A stretch of 64,000 nucleotides of DNA, taken from the NCBI GenBank assembly GCA_025359805.1, contig JANYDU010000024.1:1-64000 (forward strand). Reading direction: 5' to 3'. The notes below the pieces were generated by a model. The model saw only the letters and a program-made list of their open reading frames with translations. It was not told the DNA's origin and searched no databases. Shown here one piece after another: positions 62,896 through 64,000 of the stretch. How positions within the stretch are numbered: the first letter of the stretch is position 1; the number at the start of each line of letters is the position of its first letter. The stretch is from Bacteroidota bacterium (lineage in GTDB: Bacteria > Bacteroidota > Bacteroidia > UKL13-3). The position numbers were made by a program, and so were the translations under genes.

Positions 62896-64000
62896 ATGAA
62901 AAAATATATTGTCCTTATTTTATTATCAGCATTAACAATAGCTGGTTTTGCCCAACAAAAAAAATATACGTTAAGTGGCGAAATGAAAGATGCCAAAACG
63001 GGTGAAGAATTAGTGGGTGCAAGTGTGTATGTTGAAGAATTAAAAACCGGAGTAACAACCAATAGTTATGGCTTTTATTCATTGAGTTTACCAAGTGGCA
63101 GTTACACCATTGTGTTTTCCTACATTGGGTACGAAAGCATCAAAAAGCAAGTTGACCTTTCGTCAAACCAAAAAATAAAAATGGAATTGAAAGAGGCCGA
63201 TAAACAACTCAAAGAAATTATAGTAAATACCGATAAACCCAACTCAAATAACGTAGAACAAAATAAAATGAGTGTGGTAAAATTGGATATTAAGGAAGTG
63301 AAAAAAATTCCATTGTTATTGGGTGAAGTTGATATTATAAAAGCAGTACAATTATTACCCGGAATACAAGCAGCCGGAGATGGAAGTTCAAACTTAATTG
63401 TACGTGGTGGAAATATTGATCATAATTTAGTTTTATTGGATGAAGCGGTTGTTTATAATCCTTCACATGTATTGGGTTTCTTTTCTGTTTTTAACGGAGA
63501 TGCCATTAAGGATTTTGAAATTTACAAAGGAGGAATTCCAGCCCAATATGGTGGTCGTTTGGCTTCTGTTTTAGATGTGCGAATGAAAGATGGAAACTCA
63601 AAAGATTATAATGTTTCTGGAGGTATTGGCGTGCTATCATCAAGACTAACTATTGAAGGTCCAATTGTAAAAAACAAATCGTCATTTATGATTTCTGCAC
63701 GAAGAAGTTATTTTGATTTGTTCTTTCCGCTTAGTACGCAGCTTAATGGTACTCAAGCCTATTTTGGAGATTTAAATGTGAAATTAAATTATACTTTGAG
63801 TGATAAGGACAAAGTATTTCTATCAGCATATTATGGAAGAGATAAACTTGGATTTGGTGGAATTTTTGGCTTTGGTTGGGGAAATTTAACCACTACCGCT
63901 AGGTGGAATCATATTTTTAACAGCAAGCTTTTTGTGAATACCACTTTTGCATACAGCAGGTATGATTATAATTTTGATTTAAATATTTCAAAAAACTTAA
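62896..64000 (+). CDS. TonB-dependent receptor with carboxypeptidase-like domain (3' end outside window)
   Basis: The frame is open to the window end (368 codons). The signal peptide MKKYIVLILLSALTIAGFAQ is followed by a carboxypeptidase regulatory-like domain (LSGEMKDAKTGEELVGASVYV, about 25-105). The plug domain of TonB receptors follows (VQLLPGIQAAGDGSSNLIVRGGN, then FEIYKGGIPAQYGGRLASVLDV) and then the first barrel strands. The missing TonB-box and barrel details prevent a substrate call. The plug lacks the SusC-type signature (no KDAS block), so it is a non-SusC receptor. TAGATTCG, a one-mismatch -7 box, lies 18 bp before the ATG. Confidence 0.9.
   Translation, partial: MKKYIVLILLSALTIAGFAQQKKYTLSGEMKDAKTGEELVGASVYVEELKTGVTTNSYGFYSLSLPSGSYTIVFSYIGYESIKKQVDLSSNQKIKMELKEADKQLKEIIVNTDKPNSNNVEQNKMSVVKLDIKEVKKIPLLLGEVDIIKAVQLLPGIQAAGDGSSNLIVRGGNIDHNLVLLDEAVVYNPSHVLGFFSVFNGDAIKDFEIYKGGIPAQYGGRLASVLDVRMKDGNSKDYNVSGGIGVLSSRLTIEGPIVKNKSSFMISARRSYFDLFFPLSTQLNGTQAYFGDLNVKLNYTLSDKDKVFLSAYYGRDKLGFGGIFGFGWGNLTTTARWNHIFNSKLFVNTTFAYSRYDYNFDLNISKNL

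Overview
The window is AT-rich chromosomal DNA from a member of the phylum Bacteroidota, most like the Chitinophagia/Sphingobacteriia side by gene content. The evidence is the type IX secretion (T9SS) C-terminal sorting domains on several large secreted proteins, the TonB-dependent receptors with carboxypeptidase-like N-terminal domains, the near absence of Shine-Dalgarno sequences, and promoters of the Bacteroidota form TTG-N19/20-TAnnTTTG. I see no phage, plasmid, insertion sequence, CRISPR array or rRNA operon. Two tRNA genes are present: Leu(UAG) and Gln(UUG).

Layout. 1-4.2 kb: tail of a T9SS cargo gene, then a leftward tolC-like / hlyD-like / gpsA group. 4.2-7.1 kb: rightward cell-surface and small enzyme genes (polysaccharide deacetylase, glycosyltransferase, esterase, SET-domain protein). 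7.1-11 kb: leftward DUF5686 protein, cyclophilin and an unknown gene. 11-16.9 kb: a lamin-tail-domain secreted protein and a DEAD-box helicase. 17-25.4 kb: leftward clpP-clpX-thiamine pyrophosphokinase, a 1265-residue T9SS protein, and tRNA-Leu plus trigger factor, so the protein-quality-control genes lie close together. 25.4-33 kb: RelA/SpoT, yicC-gmk-nadD, a lytic transglycosylase and a lone urocanate hydratase. 32.8-37.7 kb: a His/Cys-rich small exported protein, a TonB receptor (possible metal locus) and aspS. 37.9-45.9 kb: a 2645-residue adhesin-like T9SS protein with a seven-bladed propeller and 20 PKD-like repeats. 45.9-54.8 kb: a helicase-nuclease, a DUF4397 T9SS protein, a decayed gene, a surface lipoprotein, an SDR epimerase and a CarH/LitR-like MerR regulator. 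54.8-62.7 kb: dus, then CPBP protease-DUF2007-cdsA-SRPBCC, and the leftward tRNA-Gln/prs/rplY/pth/pcd/guaB group. 62.9-64 kb: start of another TonB-dependent receptor.

Most of the window is housekeeping. The points most worth a second look are: the probable B12-dependent light sensor divergent from an SDR gene; the His/Cys-rich protein with no conventional start codon lying over a perfect promoter and next to a TonB receptor; the giant protein whose PKD repeats alternate in two types; the 10-bp inverted repeat touching the guaB start codon; the 11-bp phased repeat upstream of the DEAD-box gene; the clpP-clpX intergenic hairpin; and a decayed secreted-protein gene at 51.1-51.4 kb. Nothing here amounts to a clearly new multi-gene system. 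All functions are assigned by motif recognition without database searches.
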